A program made the position numbers and the translations under genes. From Diploptera punctata (lineage: Eukaryota; Arthropoda; Insecta; Blattodea; Blaberidae), in NCBI GenBank assembly GCA_030220185.1, contig JASPKZ010008350.1, positions 1,398,501 to 1,462,500 on the forward strand: a stretch of DNA of 64,000 nt, written 5' to 3'. Shown here piece by piece: positions 32,890 to 44,402 of the stretch (position 1 is the stretch's first letter; each line of letters begins with the position of its first letter). Under the pieces are notes generated by a model. That model saw only the letters and a list, made by a program, of their open reading frames with translations. It had not been told where the DNA came from and searched no databases.

Positions 32890-33051
32890 AGTTCCTCTAA
32901 AACTCCCAGAACTAATATTTTATCAATTGTGTATATATATATAATTTTACTGCTCGATTCCTTCAGACGAGATGAAGAGAAAAAAATTCCCTCTTTGAAG
33001 ATCTAAAAGGGATCCTTTTTTTAAATTTACAAGACCTATATTTTATTATCG

Positions 33052-33122
33052 ACATGTGGACGTAAGACCAGCAGTCGGCTGTTAGGCCTAGAGCCTTCAA
33101 GGCCTGTCGCGCTTGGAGTTTT
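33052..33122 (+). mobile_element. SINE D 3' fragment
   Basis: It matches only the family's last ~70 bases (GTGGACGTAAGACCAGCAG ... AAGGCCTGTCGCGC). Confidence 0.7.
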
Positions 33123-33448
33123 ATATTTTATTATCGTATTATTATTATATTGTTCTAATTATTATTGTTAATACCGTTTTATATATGTATGATTTTTTTT
33201 GCTTAAATTCTCCCCAAGATTATAAGTTAAATTAAAACTAATAATATTCAAAGTTATAAATGGAGATGCTTCTTTAAGTCTTATTTTACAAGATGTGGTT
33301 GTACAAAGAAAGCTGTTGATGAACTATTTTTCTATGAAGTATAAATAATAAAGCAGAATATTTTCAGGAAAGGCTAGCAATTTTACAATATATTATGTAT
33401 TGAGTATTTTCAAATATCGGTAACCTCTTTTTTGCTACTTCACAAAAA
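33123..33448. other. Unassigned AT-rich stretch
   Basis: Nothing recognised. Confidence 0.35.
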
Positions 33449-33478
33449 ACACAAACACACACACACACACACACACAT
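33449..33478. repeat. (CA)n microsatellite
   Basis: Short AC/CA run directly left of the satellite array. Confidence 0.9.
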
Positions 33479-33483
33479 GTATG

Positions 33484-36400
33484 CATATAAGCTTTTAATA
33501 ATTACCACCTTACTATAGTAGAAGAAATTCTAAAAAAAGAGGACATATAAGCTTTTAATAATTACCACCTTACTATAGTAGAAGAAATTCTAAAAAAAGA
33601 GGACATATAAGCTTTTAATAATTACCACCTTACTATAGTAGAAGAAATTCTAAAAAAGGGGACATATAAGCTTTTAATAATTACCACCTTACTATAGTAG
33701 AAGAAATTCTAAAAAAAGAGGACATATAAGCTTTTAATAATTACCACCTTACTATAGTAGAAGAAATTCTAAAAAAAGAGGACATATAAGCTTTTAATAA
33801 TTACCACCTTACTATAGTAGAAGAAATTCTAAAAAAAGAGGACATATAAGCTTTTAATAATTACCACCTTACTATAGTAGAAGAAATTCTAAAAAAAGAG
33901 GACATATAAGCTTTTAATAATTACCACCCTTACTATAGTAGAAGAAATTCTAAAAAAAGAGGACATATAAGCTTTTAATAATTACCACCTTACTATAGTA
34001 GAAGAAATTCTAAAAAAAGAGGACATATAAGCTTTTAATAATTACCACCTTACTATAGTAGAAGAAATTCTAAAAAAAGAGGACATATAAGCTTTTAATA
34101 ATTACCACCTTACTATAGTAGAAGAAATTCTAAAAAAAGAGGACATATAAGCTTTTAATAATTACCACCTTACTATAGTAGAAGAAATTCTAAAAAAAGA
34201 GGACATATAAGCTTTTAATAATTACCACCTTACTATAGTAGAAGAAATTCTAAAAAAGAGGACATATAAGCTTTTAATAATTACCACCTTACTATAGTAG
34301 AAGAAATTCTAAAAAAGAGGACATATAAGCTTTTAATAATTACCACCTTACTATAGTAGAAGAAATTCTAAAAAAAGAGGACATATAAGCTTTTAATAAT
34401 TACCACCTTACTATAGTAGAAGAAATTCTAAAAAAAGAGGACATATAAGCTTTTAATAATTACCACCTTACTATAGTAGAAGAAATTCTAAAAAAAGAGG
34501 ACATATAAGCTTTTAATAATTACCACCTTACTATAGTAGAAGAAATTCTAAAAAAAGAGGACATATAAGCTTTTAATAATTACCACCTTACTATAGTAGA
34601 AGAAATTCTAAAAAAAGAGGACATATAAGCTTTTAATAATTACCACCTTACTATAGTAGAAGAAATTCTAAAAAAAGAGGACATATAAGCTTTAATAATT
34701 ACCACCTTACTATAGTAGAAGAAATTCTAAAAAAAGAGGACATATAAGCTTTTAATAATTACCACCTTACTATAGTAGAAGAAATTCTAAAAAAAGAGGA
34801 CATATAAGCTTTTAATAATTACCACCACCTTACTATAGTAGAAGAAATTCTAAAAAAAGAGGACATATAAGCTTTTAATAATTACCACCTTACTATAGTA
34901 GAAGAAATTCTAAAAAAAGAGGACATATAAGCTTTTAATAATTACCACCTTACTATAGTAGAAGAAATTCTAAAAAAAGAGGACATATAAGCTTTTAATA
35001 ATTACCACCTTACTATAGTAGAAGAAATTCTAAAAAAAGAGGACATATAAGCTTTTAATAATTACCACCTTACTATAGTAGAAGAAATTCTAAAAAAAGA
35101 GGACATATAAGCTTTTAATAATTACCACCTTACTATAGTAGAAGAAATTCTAAAAAAAGAGGACATATAAGCTTTTAATAATTACCACCTTACTATAGTA
35201 GAAGAAATTCTAAAAAAAGAGGACATATAAGCTTTTAATAATTACCACCTTACTATAGTAGAAGAAATTCTAAAAAAAGAGGACATATAAGCTTTTAATA
35301 ATTACCACCTTACTATAGTAGAAGAAATTCTAAAAAAAGAGGACATATAAGCTTTTAATAATTACCACCTTACTATAGTAGAAGAAATTCTAAAAAAAGG
35401 ACATATAAGCTTTTAATAATTACCACCTTACTATAGTAGAAGAAATTCTAAAAAAAGAGGACATATAAGCTTTTAATAATTACCACCTTACTATAGTAGA
35501 AGAAATTCTAAAAAAAGAGGACATATAAGCTTTTAATAATTACCACCTTACTATAGTAGAAGAAATTCTAAAAAAAGAGGACATATAAGCTTTTAATAAT
35601 TACCACCTTACTATAGTAGAAGAAATTCTAAAAAAAGAGGACATATAAGCTTTTAATAATTACCACCTTACTATAGTAGAAGAAATTCTAAAAAAAGAGG
35701 ACATATAAGCTTTTAATAATTACCACCTTACTATAGTAGAAGAAATTCTAAAAAAAGAGGACATATAAGCTTTTAATAATTACCACCTTACTATAGTAGA
35801 AGAAATTCTAAAAAAAGAGGACATAATAGCTTTTAATAATTACCACCTTACTATAGTAGAAGAAATTCTAAAAAAAGAGGACATATAAGCTTTTAATAAT
35901 TACCACCTTACTATAGTAGAAGAAATTCTAAAAAAAGAGGACATATAAGCTTTTAATAATTACCACCTTACTATAGTAGAAGAAATTCTAAAAAAGAGGA
36001 CATATAAGCTTTTAATAATTACCACCTTACTATAGTAGAAGAAATTCTAAAAAAAGAGGACATATAAGCTTTTAATAATTACCACCTTACTATAGTAGAA
36101 GAAATTCTAAAAAAAGAGGACATATAAGCTTTTAATAATTACCACCTTACTATAGTAGAAGAAATTCTAAAAAAAGAGGACATATAAGCTTTTAATAATT
36201 ACCACCTTACTATAGTAGAAGAAATTCTAAAAAAAGAGGACATATAAGCTTTTAATAATTACCACCTTACTATAGTAGAAGAAATTCTAAAAAAAGAGGA
36301 CATATAAGCTTTTAATAATTACCACCTTACTATAGTAGAAGAAATTCTAAAAAAAGAGGACATATAAGCTTTTAATAATTACCACCTTACTATAGTAGAA

Positions 36401-37318
36401 GAAATTCTAAAAAAGAGGACATATAAGCTTTAATAATTACCACCTTACTATAGTAGAAGAAATTCTAAAAAAAGAGGACATATAAGCTTTTAATAATTAC
36501 CACCTTACTATAGTAGAAGAAATTCTAAAAAAAGAGGACATATAAGCTTTTAATAATTACCACCTTACTATAGTAGAAGAAATTCTAAAAAAAGAGGACA
36601 TATAAGCTTTTAATAATTACCACCTTACTATAGTAGAAGAAATTCTAAAAAAAGAGGACATATAAGCTTTTAATAATTACCACCTTACTATAGTAGAAGA
36701 AATTCTAAAAAAAAGAGGACATATAAGCTTTTAATAATTACCACCTTACTATAGTAGAAGAAATTCTAAAAAAAGAGGACATATAAGCTTTTAATAATTA
36801 CCACCTTACTATAGTAGAAGAAATTCTAAAAAAAGAGGACATATAAGCTTTTAATAATTACCACCTTACTATAGTAGAAGAAATTCTAAAAAAAGAGGAC
36901 ATATAAGCTTTAATAATTACCACCTTACTATAGTAGAAGAAATTCTAAAAAAAGAGGACATATAAGCTTTTAATAATTACCACCTTACTATAGTAGAAGA
37001 AATTCTAAAAAAAGAGGACATATAAGCTTTTAATAATTACCACCTTACTATAGTAGAAGAAATTCTAAAAAAAGAGGACATATAAGCTTTTAATAATTAC
37101 CACCTTACTATAGTAGAAGAAATTCTAAAAAAAGAGGACATATAAGCTTTTAATAATTACCACCTTACTATAGTAGAAGAAATTCTAAAAAAAGAGGACA
37201 TATAAGCTTTTAATAATTACCACCTTACTATAGTAGAAGAAATTCTAAAAAAAGAGGACATATAAGCTTTTAATAATTACCACCTTACTATAGTAGAAGA
37301 AATTCTAAAAAAAGAGGA
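33484..37318. repeat. 60-bp satellite array, about 64 copies
   Basis: Unit starts CATATAAGCTTTTAATAATT and ends in an A-run plus GAGGA; period 60. Each unit has one AAGCTT and the 10-bp palindrome TACTATAGTA. Copies are almost identical: differences are mostly A-run length changes (for example about 33653, 34253, 35394, 35995, 36414), one T lost from TTTT (about 34691, 36431, 36911), an ACC duplication (about 34827), an extra C (about 33929) and one TATAAGC/TAATAGC variant (about 35824). All six frames contain stops, so it is non-coding although 60 is divisible by 3. Confidence 0.98.
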
Positions 37319-38063
37319 CAATATATATAGCGACATTTAAAATAAGAACTTATTGTTAATCGTCTTCAGACAAGATAAATTTTGCAAGTTCGAAGAAAAA
37401 AAAATGTAAATATGAGTGAAGTAATTGTTAAACAATTGTGCTGGAGACACGTGTGGAGGAAACGCACGTTTGATTGTGATGTATCGCGTAATGATGGGTT
37501 GCAGCAGAAGTAAGGCGTGGCATCGCGTTCTCAAAGTGGCAAATAATGATGAAGTGAATCTAATGAGTGGCTTTAAAGCGACAATACACAGACTCGCCTT
37601 GAATAATAACACATTTGCACACTGTTGCCAACTTACAAAATATTTTCGTAGTTACATATGTAGCTTCTGCACTAAGGGTTTTTTTTTGTATTAGATTATA
37701 TGTTATTTTTGATGATGTTTCAATAATAAAGTTAACTTCATCTGCACCCGTTTGATATGCTAATTATAGGACAAACTCTAGTAGTCATTCTAAATCAAAG
37801 TGTGAAATTCATACGTAATTTTAAAGTATATTTTTTGTTCTAAAATATCATAACAGTTGATACGAACTATTTTCAAGTATAATACTTCAATACAGTACAA
37901 TCGTATAAAGTCAGAATGAAGAACTGGAAGGAGCATAGAAATTGAAATGGTCAAGAGAGTCGAGTCATTTTTGCATAAATGCAATTTAGGATATCTATCA
38001 TAGTTGGTTAAGGTTGATTTTCAAACATACTAAACCTTCTGAAGGCACCATTGGCCCTTGCAT

Positions 38064-38066
<3 letters not shown>
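37319..38066. other. Unassigned region
   Basis: No supported gene. Two overlapping opposite frames of about 90 codons (37337-37612, 37425-37694) show no recognisable motif. Confidence 0.4.

Positions 38067-38067
<1 letters not shown>

Positions 38068-38107
<40 letters not shown>
38068..38107. repeat. (TA)n microsatellite
   Basis: TA run at the left edge of an element C copy. Confidence 0.9.
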
Positions 38108-38109
<2 letters not shown>

Positions 38110-38330
38110 TCTTTAATTTGCTTACTTGTTATAGTCAGCTATTAGATGACAGTGAAGACCGAGTTCTCGCGACATCTAGTAATAATGGAGAATATAATAC
38201 ATATATATAAGAAAAATAAGTGTTTGAACTGGATTCGCTGGTGGTGTAAAGGATAACACGCTGAGGTACAGACTCAGCGTTCCGGGTTCGAATCCCGTCC
38301 AGGCATTTATTTTTTTTATCATACCATGTA
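38107..38330 (+). mobile_element. Element C copy
   Basis: Same organisation as 9695-9920: ATTCTCTTTAATTTGCTTAC start, ACTATTAGATG-type hairpin, tRNA-like core at about 38238-38306, TTATTTTTTTTATCATACC end, then TA repeats. Confidence 0.8.
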
Positions 38331-38502
38331 TATATATATATATATAGACCACAGCGAAAACTCTGTGTTTAATTACATAAGACCTAAACCTGTGACTCGA
38401 AATTATCATTCCTTGATAATGGCATGTGAGATCATGCCGAAACGTTGGAATCAGTGGCCAGAGGCCGAACTTGAATCCAAGAAGCGCAAAACCCAAGAAA
38501 AC

Positions 38503-38532
38503 ATTCCTATTCATATATATATGAATAGGAAT
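38503..38532. repeat. Perfect 30-bp palindrome
   Basis: ATTCCTATTCATATA at 38503-38517 is the exact reverse complement of 38518-38532; no spacer. It could extrude as a cruciform. Confidence 0.9.
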
Positions 38533-38534
38533 AT

Positions 38535-38690
38535 ATCCTCCAATGGAAATGAGAACCAGACGTGTGTTCTGGGAGTAAAGACGACCGTCACGCAGGACTG
38601 ACTACACGACTGACACCTCGTGCTGATTGTCTGGGAAGGTGGGAGCCTTAACCTCCATATCCCAAGGCCTTCAGTTGGATTAATTGACTT
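38535..38690 (+). mobile_element. SINE A fragment (plus strand, head missing)
   Basis: Decayed plus-orientation match to the SINE A body (GGAAATGAGAACCAGACG, GTCACGCAGGACTGAC, GATTGTCTGGGAAGGTGGG, GCCTTAACCTCC). The only plus-strand SINE A in the window. Confidence 0.75.
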
Positions 38691-38999
38691 TGAATCTTAA
38701 CTGTACGGTAAAACAAAATTTCTTGATTTTTCCCTTGATTGTTTTCTTTTTTTTGGCATTTGTTTTTAATCAGTCCCGTTTTATGTAAATTTTTAAATTA
38801 TAGGGGATAATATTTTTTAAAGAAAATTAAATTTTTAAAGAGAATTAAAGTTAGTTAAGAATAAAACTAAAATCACAGTTTAAAGAGATAATTAAGAATT
38901 GATGCATGTAGTAGTACACGATGATTGAAACTTCATCTTACATAGACAATTATAACATTGTTTAAATATTTTACATAACTTTGCATTTTCAAAAGTATA

Positions 39000-39298
39000 A
39001 GTAAAGATAAAGTAATCCTCTCTACAGGCCATAGGGAATCTTTGAGTAGTATGAAGTTAAAACTCCCACTTTTCCACTTTTTCTAGACAATCGGCATTTG
39101 ATGTCAGCCGGGCTATCAGTCCTTTACTCTTAGAACAAGCGTCTGGTACTCATTTTATTTACAGGCTAAGTCGTCCCAGGACCATAGTGCCACCAGAAGA
39201 TATGGTTCAGTTTAAAACAAATTATGCCACCGGGACTCGAACCCTCGACCTTCCGGTTTGAAGCATATTGCCTTAACCAACTACGCTACGACCTGCCT
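39000..39298 (-). mobile_element. SINE A copy with TSD
   Basis: Minus strand. TSD CATTTTCAAAAGTATA (38984-38999) and CATTTTTAAAAAGTATA (39299-39315), one substitution and one inserted A. Body decayed but complete. Confidence 0.88.
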
Positions 39299-39599
39299 CA
39301 TTTTTAAAAAGTATATGTAGCACTTTTTAAAACTCTCAATCGCATCTCAATTCAAAATTACTAAATAATCTGTAAATGTTTAGTTACATTGCTCTTAAGC
39401 TAGTAGGCTACTTTTGAAAGCTTCATTTTTTCAACTATTTTTTTATCTTCTAAACTAGTTAGGTATATACCGTGTGCTTCTTCTTTTGTGGATTCTATTG
39501 TTCATATTACAGTTCCACATTCAGCTGTTCACCTTGTGACAAAATTCTGAAAGAAAAGTCTAATTCATTGTATTTGTAATTTGTATATGTATTCTTCTT

Positions 39600-39710
39600 C
39601 TTTTTCTTCTTCAATCAGGGATTAGGCTCTTAAGCCTGTTCCGGCTTCACATATTCTCCAACCAACGTTTCTGTGGTCTTCCCAAATTACTCCTTCTTTT
39701 AGGTTTACAA
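39600..39710 (-). pseudogene. LINE 3'-end scrap
   Basis: The minus strand reads across frames as a LINE end (…E-A-G-T-G-L-R-A), with an AAG-rich tail at about 39596-39615. Low information. Confidence 0.45.
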
Positions 39711-39874
39711 TAAAAAAATCTTTTAGGAATACGACTGTAGCTCATTATTTCTAGATGTTTAATCCATGGATCTCTATAATTATGAATCTTTCACTCCATT
39801 GATATTACATTTAATTCCTTTCTTATATCCTCATTACAATATATAGAAAAAATGTAAATAAGTTTATGTAATAT

Positions 39875-41265
39875 TTGTTGACCTGTAAAAGGCTTTTGAC
39901 AGAATAAAAAAAAACTTCTGGTGCGACTGCCTAGAAGGCCCTTAGCCTACCAGTCGGTTGCTGGCCTCACATCCACATGTGCAATCACAGAGGTAGATTA
40001 TCATCCAGTCAGTGTAGGGGTGACATGTGGTCAGCATGTCGAGTCCCCCAGCCGTTATAGTTGGTTTTCTCAACCTGGAGCCTCTACTTATTGTAGCTAC
40101 TCAAATGCCTCACGATGCTGGGTGGGCACCGGTCCCATACTGGCCGAAATACCATGAGAAAATTTCTTCCACCATGGAGACTCGAACCGTAGCTCTGCGC
40201 ACAGGTTTCCTGCCTTGACCACCCGGCTACGGCGCGGAACCTTTTACAGAATGGATTAAAATAAACTCATGAGGATATTGAAGAACATTGGCATGAACTG
40301 GAAGGAGAGGAGGCTCATAAGTAGTATATATATGAAACAGTGAATAAAAGTGAAGATAGGAGAATAAATGTCAGAGGGAAGAGATTTTGAAAGTTGGGGT
40401 ACGGCAAGTATGTACCCTCTATCACCTACTATTTTCAACATCTACCTGGAAGACCTAATGAAGAAACTGCTTTAGGAACGCGGGAGGCGTAAACATTGGA
40501 GGAAGAAGAATTGAGTGCATACGATTTGCTGATGATATGGCTTTGCTAGCAGAAGATGTAAATGACACTGAGGAACATGCTAATGGAGCTAAGTGACAAG
40601 TGCGAGGATCAAGGGATGAAGATAAATATAAATAAGACGAAGGCCATAATTATAGGAAGGAAACCAAGGAAGATAGGCATGAGGATTAAAGATGAAGCCA
40701 TTGAGCAAGTAGAGAGCTTCAAATACTTGGGTTGTACTATCAGTAGTAGCATGAACTGCTATCAAGAGGGAAAGTAGAGGATATCAATGGCAAAAGAAGC
40801 TTTCAATAAGAGGAGAAGCATTTTCTGTGGACCTTTGGCAAAAGTATTACGGAAGAGGCTAGTGAAGTCCTTTGTGTGGAGTGTAACATTGTATGGTGCA
40901 GAGACTTACATTACGACGAAATGAGGAAAAGGACTGGAAGTTTTTGAGATGTGATATGGAGAAGGATAGAACATATAAAATGGGCAGACAAAATAAAAAA
41001 AATAAAGTTGTGCTAGAGAGTGTAGATGTAGGAAGAACAATGCTGGAGCTCATAGAGGAGGAAAAGAAATTGGATTGGCCTCTGGCTAAGAAGAAACTGC
41101 ATGCTGACGGATGCCCTAGAAGGAATGGTCAACGGAAAGAAAGTTAGAGACAGAAGAAGACGTGAGATGATACACAATATTAAAATAAATGGTTTGTTTA
41201 TGGATACAAAAAGGAAAGCTGAGTTAAGGAAAGAGTGGAGAATCCTGAGTTTGCAGTGAAAGACT
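39875..41265 (+). pseudogene. Decayed LINE with an inserted SINE D
   Basis: About 39877-39905 gives V-D-L-x-K-A-F-D-R-I (RT motif A region), then SINE D interrupts. RT sequence resumes at about 40253 with many stops: Y-P-L-S-P-T-I-F-N-I-Y-L-E-D-L (about 40405-40458) and I-R-F-A-D-D-M-A-L-L across a frame change (about 40520). The piece 40562-40777 has K-I-N-I-N-K-T-K and F-K-Y-L-G-C-T-I-S-S, and further frames run to about 41265. Different family from LINE E. Confidence 0.75.
39906..40240 (-). mobile_element. SINE D copy inside the LINE, with TSD
   Basis: TSD CTTTTGACAGAAT (39893-39905) and CTTTTACAGAAT (40241-40252), one base missing on the right. Head at right (GGCTACGGCGCGGAA). Confidence 0.88.
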
Positions 41266-41269
41266 TTCT

Positions 41270-41796
41270 CTTGGGCAAACCACTATGTATATTCATATAT
41301 CCTCATTTTTTAAATTGATCTAACCTAGTGTAACTCTTAACTGATCTCAAAAACCTTGTTTCTGTAGCCTGCAATTTGTTTGTCAATTCGAGTCATGGTC
41401 CAAGTTTTCGATCCACGTTAATTAATTAAATATCATGGTATTCATGATAGCAGACATTCTATACTTTGACTTAAACCATTTTTGCATGATAGTAAGCTGT
41501 GAAGTCTCTATTCTGTGTATGTGGGCTGTTGACTGTGACAACTCATCTGGGAAGCCTACACAACTACTTATTCTAACATTACTGCCCACAGAACAATCTC
41601 ACTCTACATGGATACTGCTTGTTATAGCAGCAAGGTGTCAAAAGTAGTCCATTCTCTCACATTTGCAACACTTCAAGTGGGAGATGTTTGCTCACTTCAC
41701 CTTACATCATACCTGCGATTATTATCAAATCATCTTATAATCCAACACTTGCATTTAATATTCTGAAACAATCTGGGCGTTACAGATTCGAGTCGT
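41270..41796. other. Unassigned region
   Basis: No supported feature. Confidence 0.4.
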
Positions 41797-42195
41797 CCGT
41801 CGCCGTGGTGTAGTCGGTAGAGTCCCTACCTTCCACTCCGGCGACCCGGGCTCGATTCCCGGCGGGGTAGGGGATTTTAAATCTCCACTTTGGGTCTGGG
41901 TGTGTGTCCTGTCTTGTGTCTGTATGTGTGAGTAAGATAAAAAGGTTAACAAAGGTAAAAACAAAAAGGGAAACTAAACGAAAGAAAAACGATGTCCATC
42001 GCCGTGGTGTAGTCGGTAGAGTCCCTACCTTCCACTCCGGCGACCCGGGTTCGATTCGCGGCGGGGTAGGGGATTTTAAATCTCCACTTTGGGTCTGGGT
42101 ATGTGTCCTGTCCTTGTGTCTATATGTGTGAATGAAATAAAAGTTAACAAAAAGGTAAAAACAATAAGGTAAAACAAAAAGGAAGAACAGTTTAA
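41797..42195 (+). mobile_element. SINE P, two tandem copies
   Basis: Two head-to-tail units with 199-bp period (heads CGCCGTGGTGTAGTCGGTAG at 41801 and 42000). Each head resembles tRNA-Gly(TCC): GTCGGTAGAG (box A), CCTTCCA anticodon region, GGCTCGATTCC / GGTTCGATTCG (box B). A body GATTTTAAATCTCCACTTTG and an A-rich AAACAAAAAGG tail follow. Confidence 0.8.
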
Positions 42196-42334
42196 ACGAA
42201 AAGGAGACAAAAAAGTGATTTATTCAAGATTCAAACTTTACTTCCCTAGTCTATTTCTCCTGGCTAAAATGCGCATCCTTAATTACACACAAAGGAATAA
42301 TTAAATTCATTATTATAAAATAATTAAAAAGTAA

Positions 42335-42412
42335 GCTGTTTAGAGAAATGTATAATACCAAAGGATTACTACAAGGCTACTGTGTGTCACCATTATTATT
42401 TGAAATATTTAT
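42335..42412 (+). pseudogene. LINE RT scrap
   Basis: One frame reads K-G-L-L-Q-G-Y-C-V-S-P-L-L-F-E-I-F-I, the conserved Q-G-x-x-x-S-P-L-L-F block of LINE reverse transcriptases. Confidence 0.7.
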
Positions 42413-42414
42413 AA

Positions 42415-42609
42415 GTTTGCCTGTGGGGGCATGCGAAGTACCTTGTATACGTACCACCACTCTCTGTCGACCTTCCAGACTTGAGAAGAAGGATTGTTGC
42501 TGCTGTTGAATCCCTTACTCCAAATATGGTGACCAAGGTTTGGGAGGAATTCGACTATCGGCAAAATGTGTGCCGTATAACAAAAGGTGCTCACATCGAA
42601 CGCTTATAA
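42415..42609 (+). pseudogene. C-terminal fragment of a Tc1/mariner-like (DUF4817-type) transposase
   Basis: The frame from about 42415 to TAA 42607-42609 gives L-W-G-H-A-K-Y-L-V-Y-V-P-P-L and ends V-W-E-E-F-D-Y-R-Q-N-V-C-R-I-T-K-G-A-H-I-E-R-L, the typical C-terminus of this abundant insect transposase group. The catalytic core is absent; it directly abuts the LINE scrap. Confidence 0.7.
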
Positions 42610-42889
42610 AGTATGCTATGAAAACTCGAAGAGTTTCTCTTTAATCCCATGTAAGTTTTGTTCTTATATAGGCCTATATCGTGTAAGGGAAATTAAACAA
42701 CTTTGAAACCACGTCCATCATTTTGGAATACGGTGTATAAACATAAATTTATGTATATAATATTACTGAATAATGTATTTAAAAAATCAGTATGATGATA
42801 ATGTTACATTCATAGTTTTAAATTGTCCTCTTGGAAATAATACGTTTTCCAAGAAAATTAATATATAAGTAAATATATATATATGTGTT
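42610..42889. other. Unassigned AT-rich stretch
   Basis: Nothing recognised. Confidence 0.35.
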
Positions 42890-42930
42890 ATAATTAAATG
42901 TCTAACATTGAGCAATGCAAGCTTAATATG

Positions 42931-43105
42931 GTATGATAAGAAAAATAAATGCCTGGACGCGATTCGAACCCGGAACTCTGAGTCTGTACCTCAGCGTGTT
43001 ATCCGTTACGCCACCAGGCGAATCCAATTCAAACACTTATTTTTCTTATATATGTATTTTATTCTCCATTATTACTAGATGGCAGTGAAGACCGAGTTCT
43101 CACGA
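42931..43105 (-). mobile_element. Element C copy, left half of a head-to-head pair
   Basis: tRNA-like core reversed at about 42951-43019, followed by the complement of the element C left flank. Linked through a 21-bp perfect inverted repeat (43061-43081 with 43106-43126) to the plus copy. Confidence 0.85.
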
Positions 43106-43126
43106 CATCTAGTAATAATGGAGAAT

Positions 43127-43345
43127 ATTCTCTTTAATTTGCTTACTTGTTATAGTCAGCTACTAGATGGCAGTGAAGACCGAGTTCTCGCGACATCTAG
43201 TAATAATGGAGAATAAAATACATATATAAGAAAAATAAGTGTTTGAATTGGATTCGCCTGGTGGTGTAACGATAACACGCTGAGGTACAGACTCAGAGTT
43301 CCGGGTTCGAATCCCGTCCAGGCATTTATTTTTCTTATCATACCA
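43127..43345 (+). mobile_element. Element C copy, right half of the pair
   Basis: ATTCTCTTTAATTTGCTTAC start, tRNA-like core at about 43255-43323 (box B GGTTCGAATCC), and a TTATTTTTCTTATCATACC end running into (TA)n at about 43346-43389. Confidence 0.85.

Positions 43346-43389
<44 letters not shown>
43346..43389. repeat. (TA)n microsatellite
   Basis: TA-rich run with one interruption. Confidence 0.9.
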
Positions 43390-43391
<2 letters not shown>

Positions 43392-43419
43392 TGCATACAC
43401 TCATTCAGGTTGTGAAAAC

Positions 43420-43545
43420 CATCTATAACGCCTGGAAATCTGACATGCTGACCACATGTCACCCCTATACTGGTTAGAATGGATGTGAGGCCAGTAGCAG
43501 GATGGTAGTCCAGGCACTTTCTGGTTCTGTCATGTCATGAGTAAG
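43420..43545 (+). mobile_element. SINE D 3' fragment
   Basis: GTCACCCCTATACTGG and GGATGTGAGGCCAGTAGCAG blocks of the family's 3' half. Confidence 0.7.
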
Positions 43546-43569
43546 TACATCATTTATTAATTTATTTAT

Positions 43570-44402
43570 ATAATACTTGCTAATACCCGGCGTGCGCTGC
43601 TACTCCTAAATAAATTTTAATATGTTTTTACCACCAGCCTTGAGCCCGGGAGTCAGCTTAACCCGATCTTCTTGGCATCAATGAAAGACAAAAATTGTTA
43701 TTGTGAGTTATCCGTAAAAGATAAACATATGCTGTTGCAGACTTTTTTGTAGAGTTTTTTTGAGATATTCAATTCAGTGTACATAAATTTGGTGTATTTG
43801 TTATGGTTTAGGTAGCGTAAGCCAATTAAGCGTCAAAATAGGAACTTTGTTTCACGTTTTTCACTACAAAGAGTAATTATTATTAGGGGTGAAGGGGTTG
43901 AGTATTACAACCCTCTTAAAGCCTATGTTCATCCCTGGAATCGCCTGAACATTTTTCAAAAAGTCCAATCAAAATCGGATGAACGGTGTGGCAGAGCACG
44001 CTTTCCCGGAAATCGACTTATCCCGATTTTCTTGGAATCAATGAAAGACAAAAATGGTTATTGTGAGTTATCCGTAAAAGATAAACATATGCTGTCGCAG
44101 ACTTTTTTGTAGAGTTTTTGAGATATTCAATTCTGTGTACATTAATTTTGTGTATTTGTTATGGTTTAGGCAGCGTACGCCATTTAAGCGTCGAAGTAGG
44201 GACTTAATTTCACGTTTTTCGATACAAAGGGTCAATTTAGGGGTGAAGGGGCTGAGTATTACAACTACCTTATAGCCTACGTTCATCCTGGGAATCTCCT
44301 GAACATTTTGCAAAAAACTCCACAAAAATCGGATCAACAGTATGACCGCGCATAGAATACAAACAAACAAAAAACAAACGAACATTGATTTTTATATATT
44401 AG
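43570..44402. repeat. Repeat K: RTE-type 3'-end sequence as a tandem dimer
   Basis: Two ~360-bp units share AATGAAAGACAAAAATTG, TTATTGTGAGTTATCCGTAA and GTGTATTTGTTATGGTTTAG (first at about 43678, second at about 44038). It ends with AAAATCGGATCAACAG, an ACAAACAAACAAA tract and TTTTTATATATTAGAT, typical of an RTE-like retroelement terminus. A reverse-oriented relative is at 60235-60678. Confidence 0.75.

Noticed and set aside
33484..37318. CRISPR-like or protein-repeat reading of the 60-bp array
   Set aside because: There are no unique spacers between units, and all six frames contain stops in every unit. It is a plain satellite.
37337..37694. Two overlapping ~90-codon genes right of the satellite
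   Set aside because: Opposite frames over the same DNA, no recognised domain, no splice or promoter evidence.
41755..42131. Small proteins over the SINE P tandem
   Set aside because: Frames in both orientations run through the tRNA-like heads and A-rich tails; no conserved motif.
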